Below the pieces are notes generated by a model. That model was not told the origin of the DNA and ran no database searches. It worked only from the letters and a program-made list of their open reading frames with translations. The position numbers and the translations under genes were made by a program. This document shows, piece after piece, positions 1-10,545 of a DNA stretch of 64,000 nt. The DNA is from Tritrichomonas musculus. Lineage: Eukaryota > Parabasalia > Tritrichomonadida > Tritrichomonadidae. The stretch is taken from the NCBI GenBank assembly GCA_039105265.1, contig JAPFFF010000021.1:434001-498000 (forward strand). Direction: 5' to 3'. Within the stretch, counting starts at the first letter, position 1. Every line of letters begins with the position of its first letter.

Positions 1-2
1 CA

Positions 3-656
3 ATGAAATTAAGACAGCAGATAGCTCAAAATTCCATTTTAGCAAAAGCTAATCAAGAACTGACAATCAGAACAAAGCAAGCTGAATCAGAATTACTGAA
101 AATCCAGCAAATAAATCAAACTAGATTTCAAGAAACAAACGAAATTCAACAGAAAATCAAATTCTATGAATCTAAATGTCAAAAATTAATTGATCCCCAA
201 GTGCATGAGTCAGTCAAGCAGCAGCTTCAGAAGCAAATTATCGAATCAAAAAATCTTGAAAAACAATTAGTTTTATTAAAATCAGAAATGAAAAATCTTC
301 TCGCTTCAATAGACGGAAAGCATGAAGAAATATCTGATATGCAAGCAAATATGATGAATTTGGCAGATGAAAATGAAGAATTAAAACATCATCTTGATGA
401 TTTATCACATGAGCTTAGCGTAACTCAAGCTGCTTTAAAAGAAAGAACTAAAGAACTTCTTGCAATTGAAAGAAAACTAATGAAAGAAAAGAAAAGTGTC
501 GTAATAGTCAAAGAATCGATTCCATTATCACAAAGTAATTATAAAAATCAGATTAAGGAAGATCACCAATCAAATTGTAGTTTTTTAACAGAAGCAATTA
601 GAGGAGGACTAGCAAAAATGCAAACAAAAATAATGAAAGGTGATGGAATGATTTGA
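3..656 (+). CDS. Coiled-coil protein, probably 5'-truncated by the window edge
   Basis: This 217-residue reading frame is almost entirely charged, Glu/Lys/Gln/Leu-rich helix with heptad-like spacing, as expected for a long coiled coil. No catalytic or binding domain can be recognised. The first ATG lies two bases into the window, so the true start is probably upstream and this may be only the C-terminal part of a longer structural protein. The last ~45 residues are less helical and end in a basic tail after a run containing KKSVVIVK. The stop is TGA. A cytoskeletal or Golgi/golgin-like scaffold is possible, but nothing in the sequence proves it. The next gene converges from the other strand about 200 bases away. 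Confidence 0.7.
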   Translation: MKLRQQIAQNSILAKANQELTIRTKQAESELLKIQQINQTRFQETNEIQQKIKFYESKCQKLIDPQVHESVKQQLQKQIIESKNLEKQLVLLKSEMKNLLASIDGKHEEISDMQANMMNLADENEELKHHLDDLSHELSVTQAALKERTKELLAIERKLMKEKKSVVIVKESIPLSQSNYKNQIKEDHQSNCSFLTEAIRGGLAKMQTKIMKGDGMI

Positions 657-798
657 TTTTAATTCAAAATTTATTTTTTTTATGTTATTATTATATTATT
701 TTTTAAATATTAGTATATGAATTTAGCAATCATCAAATTTTAATTGATTTGTTTTTCTTTTTTATATATATTTTTCTTCATTTTTTTATATACATATG

Positions 799-840
<42 letters not shown>

Positions 841-859
841 TATTGATCATCTTGAAGTA
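657..859. other. Convergent intergenic spacer with a 33-base T tract
   Basis: The 200-bp spacer between two convergent genes is nearly pure A/T and contains an uninterrupted run of T from about 803 to 835. Reading frames predicted across the tract are phenylalanine-rich artefacts. It may act in 3'-end formation of one or both genes, but that is inference. Confidence 0.5.
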
Positions 860-1168
860 TTATTCTGTATTGCTAACAATTTTGCCTATCTTAAGTTTTT
901 CAATCAAATCAAGATAATGTCCACGGTGGAATTTCATAAATTGTTTTGTAATATCACTTCCTGCCATTATGCACTGTGCGCCTCCTGGATGTTTGTTTAG
1001 GTATAGAGTGATATTGTAAACATTTTCGCCAATAATAACCCAATAATCTTCAAAAGTTTGATGCTTTTTGACTTCTTCTTCTGTTATGTCGCCAATATAA
1101 TCTAATTGTGGGCAATTATCTTTCCATTCTTGCTGCATTTTACGTCTTCTATCTCTGATTGATGCCAT
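860..1168 (-). CDS. Cytochrome b5-like heme-binding domain protein
   Basis: A 102-residue protein that is essentially a single cytochrome b5 fold. The heme-ligand motif HPGG is present at about residues 59-62 in the context YLNKHPGGAQCIM, and a second histidine follows in the FMKFHRGHYLD segment, where the family places its second axial ligand. There is no signal peptide and no C-terminal membrane anchor, so it is predicted to be a soluble cytosolic electron carrier, unlike the anchored microsomal b5. Length fits an isolated b5 domain. The start is supported by an Initiator-like TCACA 8-12 bases upstream of the ATG on the coding strand. The stop is TAA. The partner reductase cannot be identified here. 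Confidence in the fold is high; that it binds heme is inferred from family knowledge. Confidence 0.85.
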   Translation of the reverse strand: MASIRDRRRKMQQEWKDNCPQLDYIGDITEEEVKKHQTFEDYWVIIGENVYNITLYLNKHPGGAQCIMAGSDITKQFMKFHRGHYLDLIEKLKIGKIVSNTE

Positions 1169-1175
1169 TTCAGTT

Positions 1176-1180
1176 TGTGA
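1176..1180 (-). promoter_or_regulatory. Initiator-like element of the cytochrome b5-like gene
   Basis: On the coding strand the sequence TCACA fits the trichomonad Inr consensus TCA-Py-(T/A) and lies just upstream of the ATG, as expected for the very short 5' UTRs of these organisms. No transcript data were available. Confidence 0.4.
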
Positions 1181-1587
1181 AATAAAAGTTAAGTATATTT
1201 TAGAAAAAGTTTTTTTCCGCTAAATATTTCTTATCAAATTGAGTTATTTTTTTTGAAAAAACTCACAATTTATAGAAAAATACATTTCCTTTTTTATCTA
1301 ATCATATCTCACAAAAAAACAAAATTAAATATGATTGGGATACTAAGTTTTAAATTTATCTATCATTAAAGATATTGAAAATATCCAATGACCATTTTCA
1401 ATTTGGTTGATTTCAAAATGGGTAATATAAACTAGTTTTTGCATTATCAATTGACTTTGTTTTGTTTTAGCATAATATGGTATAATATATAAAATTATAA
1501 ATTAAGAAATTGCATAAGTACAATACAAAAGAAAGAACAATTCATAACCAATAGAAATGAATTTTTTTCTTATTATGCACAAGAACA

Positions 1588-3417
1588 TCAGAAATTTGAT
1601 TGACTGAATGAAATTTTCGGAACAACAATAGGCGCTCCAGGAACTCCTTTCGTACTAAATGACATATGTCTTCTTTTTGGAAGGGATTTGATGGGGCTCA
1701 CTGTTGATGTAGTCTGTCCAAAAGGATGAACGAATCTAACTTCATGATGATTTGAAGGAAAGCTTTCTTTTGGACTATGAAGACTTTCTTCTACAAAATT
1801 ATGGATTGTTCCTTGGTTATTACTTGAATTCGAATTAAGGATTGGATTTAAATTATTATTATCATCATTATTATTATCATCGTTATTATTATCTTTATTA
1901 TTGTTATCTTTATTATTATTATTATTATTAAGTTTTGGATTAATGTTTGGTATAGGATATGAATTCTTATTAATATTAAGATTTGGATTAATGTTTGGTA
2001 TGGGATACGAATTTTTATTATTATCTGAATTTAAATTTTGTATTAAATTTAATTTTGATTGAGAATTAGAGTTAGCAATTTCTTTTGATGTTGAAGAAAT
2101 TGGTGAAAGTTGAATTTGACGATTTAAAGCGCACGCAGTAACCGAACTATTTCGACGAACTCTCCTTCTCCCATAAGAATTTGGTGTTGATCCAAATGGC
2201 CCCAATTGAGAATTTAATCCTGAGCTAAATGGCTCTGAAGAAATTGAATTTAAGGATGAGGATGCAAACTTAAAGGAATTTATCTTCTTAATAACATTTT
2301 GAAGTATTCTAGATGTATTTAGAATTCTGTAAGCAGTTGTTATAGGGTTTGAGTAGATAGAATTGAGAATATCGTTAAGGATATCATCTTCTGATGTGGT
2401 TTGAGGTGATTCAGTGGCTGATTCATTAGGTGGATCATCAGTATTTCTACCAATATGATACCCACAACGTCTTAACTGAAAAATAAGATCGTGTGAAAGA
2501 GTTGAGCTGTTGATTCTTAATGATGCATCAGTTAAAAAAGAAAAATCTATATTAAGTGAATTATTTGTGCCACTTGATTTGAACCAAGGTGATTCTTTTA
2601 TTTTTGCTATTGAAAGTCTTTCTTTTGGATCTTTAATAAGTATTTGAGAAATTAAATCTCTTAATTCTTGTGATACAGTTTGCGGAATAAATGGATCTTC
2701 AAAAACAACTTTATGAAAAAGATTAGGGAGATTTTCATCATAGAAAGGAAGGGATGCAAATACCATTGAATAAAGAACAATTCCGCAACTCCAAATATCA
2801 ACGGAATTTGAATATTCTTGGCCTTGAATTAATTCTGGAGCTGCATAAGCTGGTGATCCGCATACAGTTTGCATCATCACTGACCCATTGTTGTTTTCTT
2901 CAAAAGAAAGGCCAAAATCAATGAGACGAATATTATTATGAACATCAATGATAATATTTTCTGCTTTTAAATCTCGGTGGGTTACGTGAAGCTCAGTATG
3001 TAGATATTCAACGCAAGATAATAATTGTTTAAAAAAATATCTCGCTTGATCTTCATTCAATTTCCCATTTGAATTTACATAATTAAGCATACTTTCACCT
3101 TCTATGTATTCCATTACAATATAAAGATAGTCAGCATCCTCAAATGATTCATAAAAATGAACAATGAGAGGATGATCTGCTTTTTTTGAAATACGAATTT
3201 CTCTTTTAATGATTTCTACTTCAACCTCATCGTAATGCTGAGAATTGTCATTTGCTGGTTCACTAATGAGGCAAGATTTTTCAATACGTTTAATAGCGCA
3301 AATTCGATTTGTTGCTATGTGGACAGCTTTAAAAACAGTTGCAAAGGAACCTTTTCCGATTTTATTTTGGAGTTTATAATCAGAAATATGGGAAGAATTA
3401 GAGCTTTCAATAATCAT
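1588..3417 (-). CDS. CAMK/AMPK-like serine/threonine protein kinase with Asn-rich tail
   Basis: A 609-residue protein kinase. The kinase domain spans roughly residues 14-275: glycine-rich loop GKGSFATVF, VAIK-type lysine in CAIKRIEK, catalytic loop HRDLKAEN near residue 146, DFG near 168, and an activation segment ending CGSPAYAAPE. All catalytic residues are present, so it should be active. The APE-region sequence and the DIWSCGIVLYSM segment place it among CAMK kinases related to AMPK/SNF1/MARK. The C-terminal ~330 residues are Ser/Asn-rich and disordered, with tandem PIPNINP-type repeats and poly-Asn/Asp runs; no KA1 domain could be recognised. An Initiator-like TCATT sits just upstream of the ATG. 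Substrate is unknown. Confidence 0.92.
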   Translation of the reverse strand: MIIESSNSSHISDYKLQNKIGKGSFATVFKAVHIATNRICAIKRIEKSCLISEPANDNSQHYDEVEVEIIKREIRISKKADHPLIVHFYESFEDADYLYIVMEYIEGESMLNYVNSNGKLNEDQARYFFKQLLSCVEYLHTELHVTHRDLKAENIIIDVHNNIRLIDFGLSFEENNNGSVMMQTVCGSPAYAAPELIQGQEYSNSVDIWSCGIVLYSMVFASLPFYDENLPNLFHKVVFEDPFIPQTVSQELRDLISQILIKDPKERLSIAKIKESPWFKSSGTNNSLNIDFSFLTDASLRINSSTLSHDLIFQLRRCGYHIGRNTDDPPNESATESPQTTSEDDILNDILNSIYSNPITTAYRILNTSRILQNVIKKINSFKFASSSLNSISSEPFSSGLNSQLGPFGSTPNSYGRRRVRRNSSVTACALNRQIQLSPISSTSKEIANSNSQSKLNLIQNLNSDNNKNSYPIPNINPNLNINKNSYPIPNINPKLNNNNNNKDNNNKDNNNDDNNNDDNNNLNPILNSNSSNNQGTIHNFVEESLHSPKESFPSNHHEVRFVHPFGQTTSTVSPIKSLPKRRHMSFSTKGVPGAPIVVPKISFSQSNF

Positions 3418-3421
3418 TACA

Positions 3422-3426
3422 AATGA
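3422..3426 (-). promoter_or_regulatory. Initiator-like element of the AMPK-like kinase gene
   Basis: TCATT on the coding strand, within ten bases of the start codon, fits TCA-Py-(T/A). Confidence 0.35.
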
Positions 3427-4950
3427 GATATTGAATATTTTCTACAAATTTTTGATAATTACAAAAAAAAGTTTTTATATTAGAATTAAACTTGATTTAA
3501 TATTTTATCAATTTTAAAAATATTATTTGCGGTTTTTATCAAAAGTGTAAAAAAAATGATTAAAAAATAACTTTTTGCAAAAATTTATTCAAAACAAATT
3601 TGAATAAATTTATTCAAAATATTTTGAGAAAATAAATAATCTCAATTTTTTTTTTAAATAATTTGTAAAATCGAGATTCTCCAACACATATTGCCTTCAA
3701 TAGAGAATTTATACACGATTTAATGCAAAATACTAATAATTCTACCTAATAATCAAATTTTTATCAATTTTTTATCAAATTTTGGACAAATTATTTACAC
3801 TGAAAGGCAATACTACTGAAAAATACTTTTTGTTAGCATGATCTTGTTAGAAGCATGATAATACTTCCAAAGAAAACTCGAAAGATTCCCTTTTCTAACT
3901 TTTCTAGAGCCTAGCTTGCATACCAAGGAAAAAAAGATGAGATATCAAAATTAGAAGCATAAATGAAGGTACCTTGCTGCTTACTATACTCCAAAATGCT
4001 CATCAAAAGATAGAACTGGTTGATGCAATATTAAGACTCATTTCGAAGTCGGTTTGGGCCAATTATTATACCAGAGACGATTATATTTTGAAAAAGCATT
4101 ATTCGAAAAAGACCATATTAAGGTTGAACAAAAGCAGTATATCATATTGTAATATAATAAAAAATATGATGATATCAATTTAATTACTAAATATAATGGT
4201 GAAATTAACGTATAATATAAAAATAAATTAATTTTTTTTTTTTGAATGAAAATTTAACAATTTGATAAGTTTAGAAAAAAAATGATGTTTTGTATAAATA
4301 TCATAACAAATATAAGGAAAATGCAATTTTAAATATAAGATATATTTTTTAGTTATTTTATTGCATTGAATAAAATTTTTATGAAATATTTGAATTATCA
4401 GAAAATTGAGATCAATTAAATTATTATATACTTCAGAATATTGAGCATTTTTTTAAGAAATAATTGTGAGATATAAACAATTGAATAATTGTGAGAAAAT
4501 AAAGATTTCTGAAAAGTAAAAATATGTAAAGTATTCAAAGTAAAAATCTATCCAAAATAAAGTCCCCAGCGTTGGAATTTTTGATTTTTTAAAATAATTC
4601 TATTTAAAATCAATAAATATGTCCAATTTTTCAAATTTTAACTCAGGTTGAAAAGATTAGCTGAGTGATTATTTATGAAATTATCTCTACTTTAACAAGA
4701 TATACAATAATTTAAATATATAATATAATGATATTAATTTTATATGAATATTTAATATAAAAAATTAAAATTTATTATGATATTTTTCGCAAAATTTGTA
4801 TTTTTGTTGTCACTTTTTGAATACTACAAAATTGAATGAATTCCTTAATATAGCCTTTCGAAAACGATCATATTTTCTGATAAAAATAATCTTTAACGAT
4901 AATTTTTTGAATGTTTTACAAGTTTTTTTCATACAATTTTGAGAGATATG
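3427..4950. other. Gene-free AT-rich spacer
   Basis: No convincing gene. A 69-codon frame at 3974-4183 has no recognisable domain and no close promoter motif; it might be a decayed coding fragment. The rest is AT-rich with many short homopolymers. Confidence 0.5.
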
Positions 4951-4958
4951 GGTAGAAA
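4951..4958 (+). repeat. 8-bp target-site duplication, left copy
   Basis: GGTAGAAA immediately precedes the left inverted terminus of the 2.07-kb element and is repeated exactly at 7027-7034 directly after its right terminus. Confidence 0.75.
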
Positions 4959-4975
4959 CTGGGCTTTTCTGTCCA
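4959..4975 (+). repeat. Left terminal inverted repeat of the 2.07-kb element
   Basis: 17 bp, exact inverse of 7010-7026. Confidence 0.8.
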
Positions 4976-7009
4976 TAAAATTTTCTGTCCGTTTCTAACT
5001 TTTTGAAACAAGGCGTCACTTTTTATGGATAGAAAGCGGTTATCTTAATCGATAAACTCTCAAATAATTGAAATAAATGTCCATAACGAACATTTTTTGG
5101 ACATTTTATATAATCATAAAATATTTAGCATTTTTGATTGTTCTTACATATAGTTAAAGAATATTCTCTTATTGCGAAATTAATTGAATTTCATTTATCA
5201 ATAAAAATAACAATATTTTGAAATTCCATCAATAAATAACTTATTATTATTATCATTATTAGTTTTACAACTCTTAATATATATATAATATAGGTATTTT
5301 TGAATCCAACATTTTATTTAACGAAGTTATTAAAATGCGTTTTAAAAAAAATATTATCGTTAGAGGTATTCATGTGAAGTGAAAACTCGTTATTTAATTT
5401 TTTTATTTTTACTTTAATTGAATGAATATTTTATCTTATGAAAAGATATTAAGATTATTTACTTCTATATATCCAATACTGACATTTGCCATAATTGGTT
5501 TTAATGGATGTTGAGAATTTAAATACCATTTAAAAAATAATGTTTCGTCTATATCTCGAGTCAAGTAAAATATTTAAGAATTACAAATCAATAATAATAT
5601 TTTATATTTTATTTATAAAATATATCATCTGTTGTATTGCCAATTTATTAGCCATATATAGATTTAAATACAAATTTACATAAAAAATTTAAGAAAATGA
5701 CTTATTTCTCAATTGATTTACGAAATAATAATACACTAATTGTATGATATAATAATAATAAATATTTAAATAAATTTTATTATGTAAACAAGTTACTTTA
5801 TACTCTCATTTTAAAGAAAAATGTAATTAATATTTTGCATTATTTTGAATTATTTTTCATCGTATTTTTGTACGTTATTATTTTTAGTGACGTGAGATGA
5901 TTATTTTGGTGAAGTGAAGTTAATAGTGAAGTGATTCTTGAAAAATATAAAATTGCTCATCTTCATAAGAATATTAATAAAAATATTTTTTATAAAGTAA
6001 AATTATTAATTACTATATTATAAAAATAATATTAATATTTAATTTATTAAAAACCAGAAAATAATCACAATACAAGCCAACTTATTTTTTTAGAAATTCT
6101 ATTGAAAATCATCGTTTAATTGAATTTTTCTTTTTTTTTTTTGTTAATTTATCTATTTAATATATTATGTAAAACTTAAATATAAAATGTATATTGTATA
6201 TAAATAGTAATATATATTATATAAATAAAATAAAATAATGTTTTAATAAAAACACTACTAGGATAAAAAATGTTTATTATTTCAATATAAAAATTATAAT
6301 AACTGAAAAAGTTAAAATTTTATTAAAAATAAAATAAAATATAAACAAGTGTATCTTTATAAAATAAATGTTTTTTAAACATATAAGTATTAATATGTTA
6401 TCATAATATATATACTATAATAATTAATAAAACAAAAATAAATATATATTTATATTTCATCAATTTTTATATAAAAATATTATATTGCCTCTCAATTATA
6501 AAATAATTTTTATTCAGAAAAATAAAAATAGAAATATCTTAAAAATAGGAGTATAAAATTCTTATCTATTAAAGTATATTCTTAGTTTCAAAATAAAAAT
6601 AAAGAAATTATGATCAAAATTACAATATTTCGTCAATTTTTCTACATGAATACCTCTTTATCGTTCTTATAACCTTATCAATTTTAGAAAAATTTGAATT
6701 TATATTTGTTTTTAATAAGAACCAAATTATCATTTAATTTCATTTTTTTAAAATATGAACGATTAAATTTTATTCAAAAATAATTTTTTTATTATTATTT
6801 TTTGGATAATTCAAAAGCTAAAGTATAAAACAATAAAAAAGAACATTAATATTTTTGAGGTAGTTCAATGAAAATATTGAATGTTCTGTCCGTGTTTGAG
6901 TCAAATGGACATTTTTGGACATTTTGGACAGTGTAAAGTTTTCAAAATATAACGAGAAAATTTTCCTGTCCATTGGATGTTTTTTAAAACTTTTTGAATG
7001 AAATCCGTT

Positions 7010-7026
7010 TGGACAGAAAAGCCCAG
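7010..7026 (-). repeat. Right terminal inverted repeat of the 2.07-kb element
   Basis: 17 bp, exact inverse of 4959-4975, followed at once by the second GGTAGAAA. Confidence 0.8.
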
Positions 7027-7034
7027 GGTAGAAA
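7027..7034 (+). repeat. 8-bp target-site duplication, right copy
   Basis: GGTAGAAA, identical to 4951-4958. Confidence 0.75.
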
Positions 7035-8068
7035 TATGTAGAAATGTTAATTTGCTATCAATTTTTTTTTTTTTTTTAATTTTTATTTTTCTTTCACCCA
7101 TAATTTTTTAAAAAGATTATATTTTAAATTTAAATTCTACTATTTATTTTTTGTAGGTAAATACAATATGGTATGGTAATTTTAAATTTATAAAAAGATA
7201 AAAATGTTTGAAAAGTTAACTAAAGTGGAAATTATTAAAACCAGTTTATAAAAAAAATTTAATGCCTAATATAATTTTATTTATATTTTGATGGAAAAAA
7301 TATTTCTGAAGATAAAAGATTTATAATGAAATAATATTTCAGAAATATGAATATTGAAATTTTCAATTCATAAATTTTCTTTAAAAAATTGAAATAAAAA
7401 GTATTTTCAAATTTTCCGAAGAAATTAATTTAAACCATGGAAAACAGGTGATAAATGTGCAAATAAAGCAAATATTAATAAATTGTTTAAACGATAATCC
7501 TTTTCTTTCATGAGAATATAATATAAATTTATTTTTAATTAAATAATGATCCATAAATTATATATTAATGATATTAAAATCTTTTTATAGTAAAATTATG
7601 AAGATATTTATATTTATAAATTTTTTCTTTCTTTTTCTGAAAAATATTTTTGGAAATATTGTTAAATATCTTTTTCAAATCTTAATAAAGTATTTTTTTA
7701 GATGGTTTAAGAATATGATGTTTTCATATAAAAATATATAAGTACTAATAAATAATTGTTCTACAGGATGATATTTCATTTCATTTTATTTTCAATATAT
7801 TTTATAAATATTATAATTTATTGTTAGAATTATATATATTTAAATGTTATTAACTAACAACCTCTGATATTGCTAGGTATTTATGAAGATATTAAAGTAT
7901 TTGTTTAATCTATAATTCAGAAAATATTTGTTCAGTTTAAATTAAAATCTTAGAATCAATATTAAATACATATTTGGTCATAAAGACGATAAAAACACGT
8001 TAAACTCATCCGTTAGAAAGAACGTACAAAAAGTTTATTTTAAAAATACTGACTTACTTTAAAAAGAA
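7035..8068. other. AT-rich upstream region of the CFAP53-like gene
   Basis: No coding potential or structured repeat seen. It ends directly at the start codon of the next gene, so any promoter lies in its last part; no clean TCA-Py-(T/A) match was found within 30 bases of the ATG. Confidence 0.4.
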
Positions 8069-9517
8069 ATGGCATCTCGACACTCTAAAGTTGGATTACA
8101 AATGCTCCTCGACCGTCGCGCTCGTGAGGAAACAAACCGTTTTTATAACGAGGCAGAACGTTCTGACATGAAGATTCGTCAACGTGCTGATTTTGAAACT
8201 CGAACATTTTCACGTTTCCAAGCAGGCGAACTTAAAAGACGAGCTAAAAAACGTGCTGAGGAGGCCGAAGCTCAAATTAATGAAAGAAGGAAAAAACTTG
8301 CCGAGCTAATTCGATTAGAAGAGCAGCAATTTTCCGAAGAAATTACAGGAACAATCGAAACACCTTCGCAGAGGCGTCTTCGTTTAATGGACAGTCTTAA
8401 GCACTTAAAAGATCAAAGGCAAAAAGAACATGACGATTATTGCAAGCAAAGAAATGAGCAAGCTTGGCGAGATAGCTGTGATCCACTTCGTCATCAAATT
8501 AGTGAAGCGCTTGAAAAGGCAGTAATTGCAGAACGTGATCAGCAAGTTATTGCCAAAGATATGGCCCGAATGGAAGAAGATATTGAAGAACAAAAATATG
8601 TTGAACAAATTAAGCAAAACACACAAGAATTTCTTGAAAGTCAGAGAATAGAAAGAGAAGAGCGACGTATGAAAATAAATCGAAATCGTGAAGTTTGGTT
8701 AGCTGAAATGCGTGCCCATCGTGAAAGAGATGAAAAAGAAAAGCATAAAGAATATTTAGAAAGTCTTCAATTTCGTACGACTCTTGAATCCAAGCTTAAA
8801 CAAGATCAAGAAGAAGCTGAAAAGAAAAGAATTCAACAAGAAGAACGACGTCGTGAGCTTGATACCCTCAATCAAGAGCAATTGACTCGCAAACGAATGC
8901 TTATCGATGCAGATAAAGCAATTGATACAGAATATGCACGTAAAGCAGCAGAAGAGCTTCGACAAGAGCAAGAAGATGCCCTTGTTGAAAGGATAGTTCG
9001 AATGAAGAAAGCAGCAATGAATTCAACTTTGCTATCAACACAATTAGGGCGAACACAAGCTTCTAATGATGAAGCTGAAAGATTATTGCAAGCCGCACAA
9101 GATGAAGCAAACAGAAAAGAAGATGAAATTCGCGAAAAAGATTATCAACAACGTCGCGCTTTAATGCTCGATGCTGTTGCTGACAGAGTTAAAACTATAA
9201 AATTGCATGAGCAACAGAAAGAAAACAGGAAATATGAAATTGAAAAGGAAAGGCAAGAATTGGAAGAAGATCTTGCTCTGAAAAGGCAATATGATCAAGA
9301 GGAATATGAAAAAAGAAGGATGCTTATACAGAATCAGTACCAGATGTTGGCTACACAGAGCAGACAGAGGCAAGAATTAGAAGAAAAAGCCAAACAGGAA
9401 GAAAGAGATTCTGTTGCTGCCCTTGTCAAAAGTTGGGAAGATGAAGAAAATAGAATTCAAGAAGAATTAGCCCACCCACACTTCATGGTAGGTGGAAGAT
9501 TCCGCGGTCTCCGTTAG
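8069..9517 (+). CDS. CFAP53: CFAP53-like axonemal coiled-coil protein (trichohyalin/plectin homology)
   Basis: A 482-residue, almost wholly helical protein rich in Glu, Arg, Lys and Gln. Length and arrangement match CFAP53/CCDC11 (human protein about 514 residues): an N-terminal helical region, then a segment of pattern RLRLMDSLKHLKDQRQKEHDD...CDPLRHQ at about residues 104-155, which resembles the conserved CFAP53 core, then a long trichohyalin-plectin-homology coiled coil. CFAP53 is a microtubule inner protein of motile cilia, so a role in the flagellar axoneme or basal bodies is inferred. GC content is higher than in the flanks, as for a well-expressed gene. The ATG is the first in frame and begins MASRHSK. 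Related coiled-coil proteins such as MNS1 or CFAP45 are the main alternatives. Confidence 0.7.
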   Translation: MASRHSKVGLQMLLDRRAREETNRFYNEAERSDMKIRQRADFETRTFSRFQAGELKRRAKKRAEEAEAQINERRKKLAELIRLEEQQFSEEITGTIETPSQRRLRLMDSLKHLKDQRQKEHDDYCKQRNEQAWRDSCDPLRHQISEALEKAVIAERDQQVIAKDMARMEEDIEEQKYVEQIKQNTQEFLESQRIEREERRMKINRNREVWLAEMRAHRERDEKEKHKEYLESLQFRTTLESKLKQDQEEAEKKRIQQEERRRELDTLNQEQLTRKRMLIDADKAIDTEYARKAAEELRQEQEDALVERIVRMKKAAMNSTLLSTQLGRTQASNDEAERLLQAAQDEANRKEDEIREKDYQQRRALMLDAVADRVKTIKLHEQQKENRKYEIEKERQELEEDLALKRQYDQEEYEKRRMLIQNQYQMLATQSRQRQELEEKAKQEERDSVAALVKSWEDEENRIQEELAHPHFMVGGRFRGLR

Positions 9518-10029
9518 ATGAATTGAAAGTTTTGAATAAATTATTTTATTTATTTTTTATTTCAAAATTTTATTTTTGTTGTTATTATTATTATTAGACT
9601 ATTTTGTGGTGTTTTGATTAAAGTATAACACAAAACCACAGATTTTAGCCTGATAAAAATATGGTTAATTATTTTCTCTAAGAAAAAACAAATTTTTAAT
9701 ATAAATTTGAAATAGAAGAAAATAAATGGACGAATTTAGTAAATTGATTAAGAAAATAAAGTGAAAGATGTTAATGAATAAAACAATATATATATATATT
9801 GAATGACTTATTTAAAATATGAAGAATCAATTAATTGGAAATTTCATTGGTTGAGCAATTATTAATATTAGTAATATATCATTTTTAAAACATATAAATA
9901 TAGATTCAATTATATCAACTTGAAATTCAAAATCTTTCCATTTAAAAAAGCCAATTCATTAAATAATAGGTTTCAAAAATAATAATAAAAAAAAATAAAA
10001 ATAAAAGAATATTAAAAAAAGGTAACTGT
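9518..10029. other. Convergent intergenic spacer
   Basis: AT-rich spacer between the convergent CFAP53-like and cyclophilin genes. It contains a short TA microsatellite near 9787-9800 and A-rich sequence before the cyclophilin stop. No gene seen. Confidence 0.5.
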
Positions 10030-10545
10030 TTATAATTGGCCACAGTCAGAAATGATGCATTTAGTCTTTGTAGAACCTGATTGGCTTCCTTGTGATTCAA
10101 GCTTCTTAAGAACGTCCATTCCTTCGATCAATTTTCCGAAAACGACGTGCTTTCCATCAAGCCAGTCGGTCTTGACTGTTGTGATGAAGAATTGTGAGCC
10201 GTTGGTGTTTGGTCCTGCGTTAGCCATTGAAAGAACGCCTGGGCCTGTGTGCCTTTCCTTGAAGTTTTCATCTGCGAATTTTTCACCATAAATTGATTCA
10301 CCACCAGTTCCGTTTCCACGGGTGAAATCACCACCTTGGATCATGAAGTTTGGAATAATTCTATGGAAAACGCAGCCCTTGTAGTGAAGAGGCTTGCCTG
10401 ATCTGCCTTTTCCTTTTTCGCCAGTGCAAAGACAACGGAAGTTTTCAGCTGTCTTTGGAACAACATCGCTGTAAAGTTCGAAAACCATACGGCCAGCTGG
10501 TTGACCACCAATAGAAACGTCAAAGAAAACGTGTGGGCGACTCAT
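10030..10545 (-). CDS. Cyclophilin A-type peptidyl-prolyl cis-trans isomerase
   Basis: A 171-residue single-domain cyclophilin. The catalytic signature [20 protein letters not shown] (about residues 61-80) carries the active-site arginine, phenylalanine and glutamine. [13 protein letters not shown] supplies further pocket residues, and the tryptophan of [11 protein letters not shown], needed for cyclosporin A binding, is present. There is an insert of the [14 protein letters not shown] type, normal for divergent-loop cyclophilins. There is no signal peptide or targeting extension, so it is probably cytosolic. It should catalyse proline isomerisation and act as a folding catalyst. Two Initiator-like motifs (TCACT and TCATA) precede the ATG on the coding strand, and the stop continues as TAAA, the trichomonad poly(A)-signal form. 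Codon use is more GC-rich than the neighbours, consistent with high expression. Confidence 0.97.
   Translation of the reverse strand: MSRPHVFFDVSIGGQPAGRMVFELYSDVVPKTAENFRCLCTGEKGKGRSGKPLHYKGCVFHRIIPNFMIQGGDFTRGNGTGGESIYGEKFADENFKERHTGPGVLSMANAGPNTNGSQFFITTVKTDWLDGKHVVFGKLIEGMDVLKKLESQGSQSGSTKTKCIISDCGQL

Larger units (their letters stand above)
4959..7026. mobile_element. Non-autonomous DNA transposon (2,068 bp), 17-bp TIRs, 8-bp TSD
   Basis: The two ends are perfect 17-bp inverted repeats: CTGGGCTTTTCTGTCCA at 4959-4975 and its reverse complement at 7010-7026. They are flanked by an exact 8-bp direct repeat, GGTAGAAA. This is the signature of cut-and-paste transposition. The interior is AT-rich, with no frame longer than about 70 codons and no transposase motif, so it must have been mobilised in trans. 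Subterminal regions on both sides carry several TGTCC/GGACA words (about 4983, 5077, 5097, 6890-6930, 6967), which could be transposase binding sites. An 8-bp duplication is typical of hAT and Merlin and is seen in some Mutator-like elements; the family cannot be fixed from the termini alone. Confidence 0.75.

Noticed and set aside
749-1000. 83-codon plus-strand frame
   Set aside because: Translation of the T tract and antisense of the cytochrome b5-like gene; low complexity.
3974-4183. 69-codon plus-strand frame in the gene desert
   Set aside because: No recognisable family or promoter; length is within chance for this composition.
4810-5019. 69-codon minus-strand frame, and a similar one at 6901-7101
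   Set aside because: They read through the two ends of the 2.07-kb transposon; their shared residues come from the inverted repeats, not from a protein family.
10052-10523. Three frames overlapping the cyclophilin gene on both strands
   Set aside because: Shadows of a strongly conserved gene with biased codon use.
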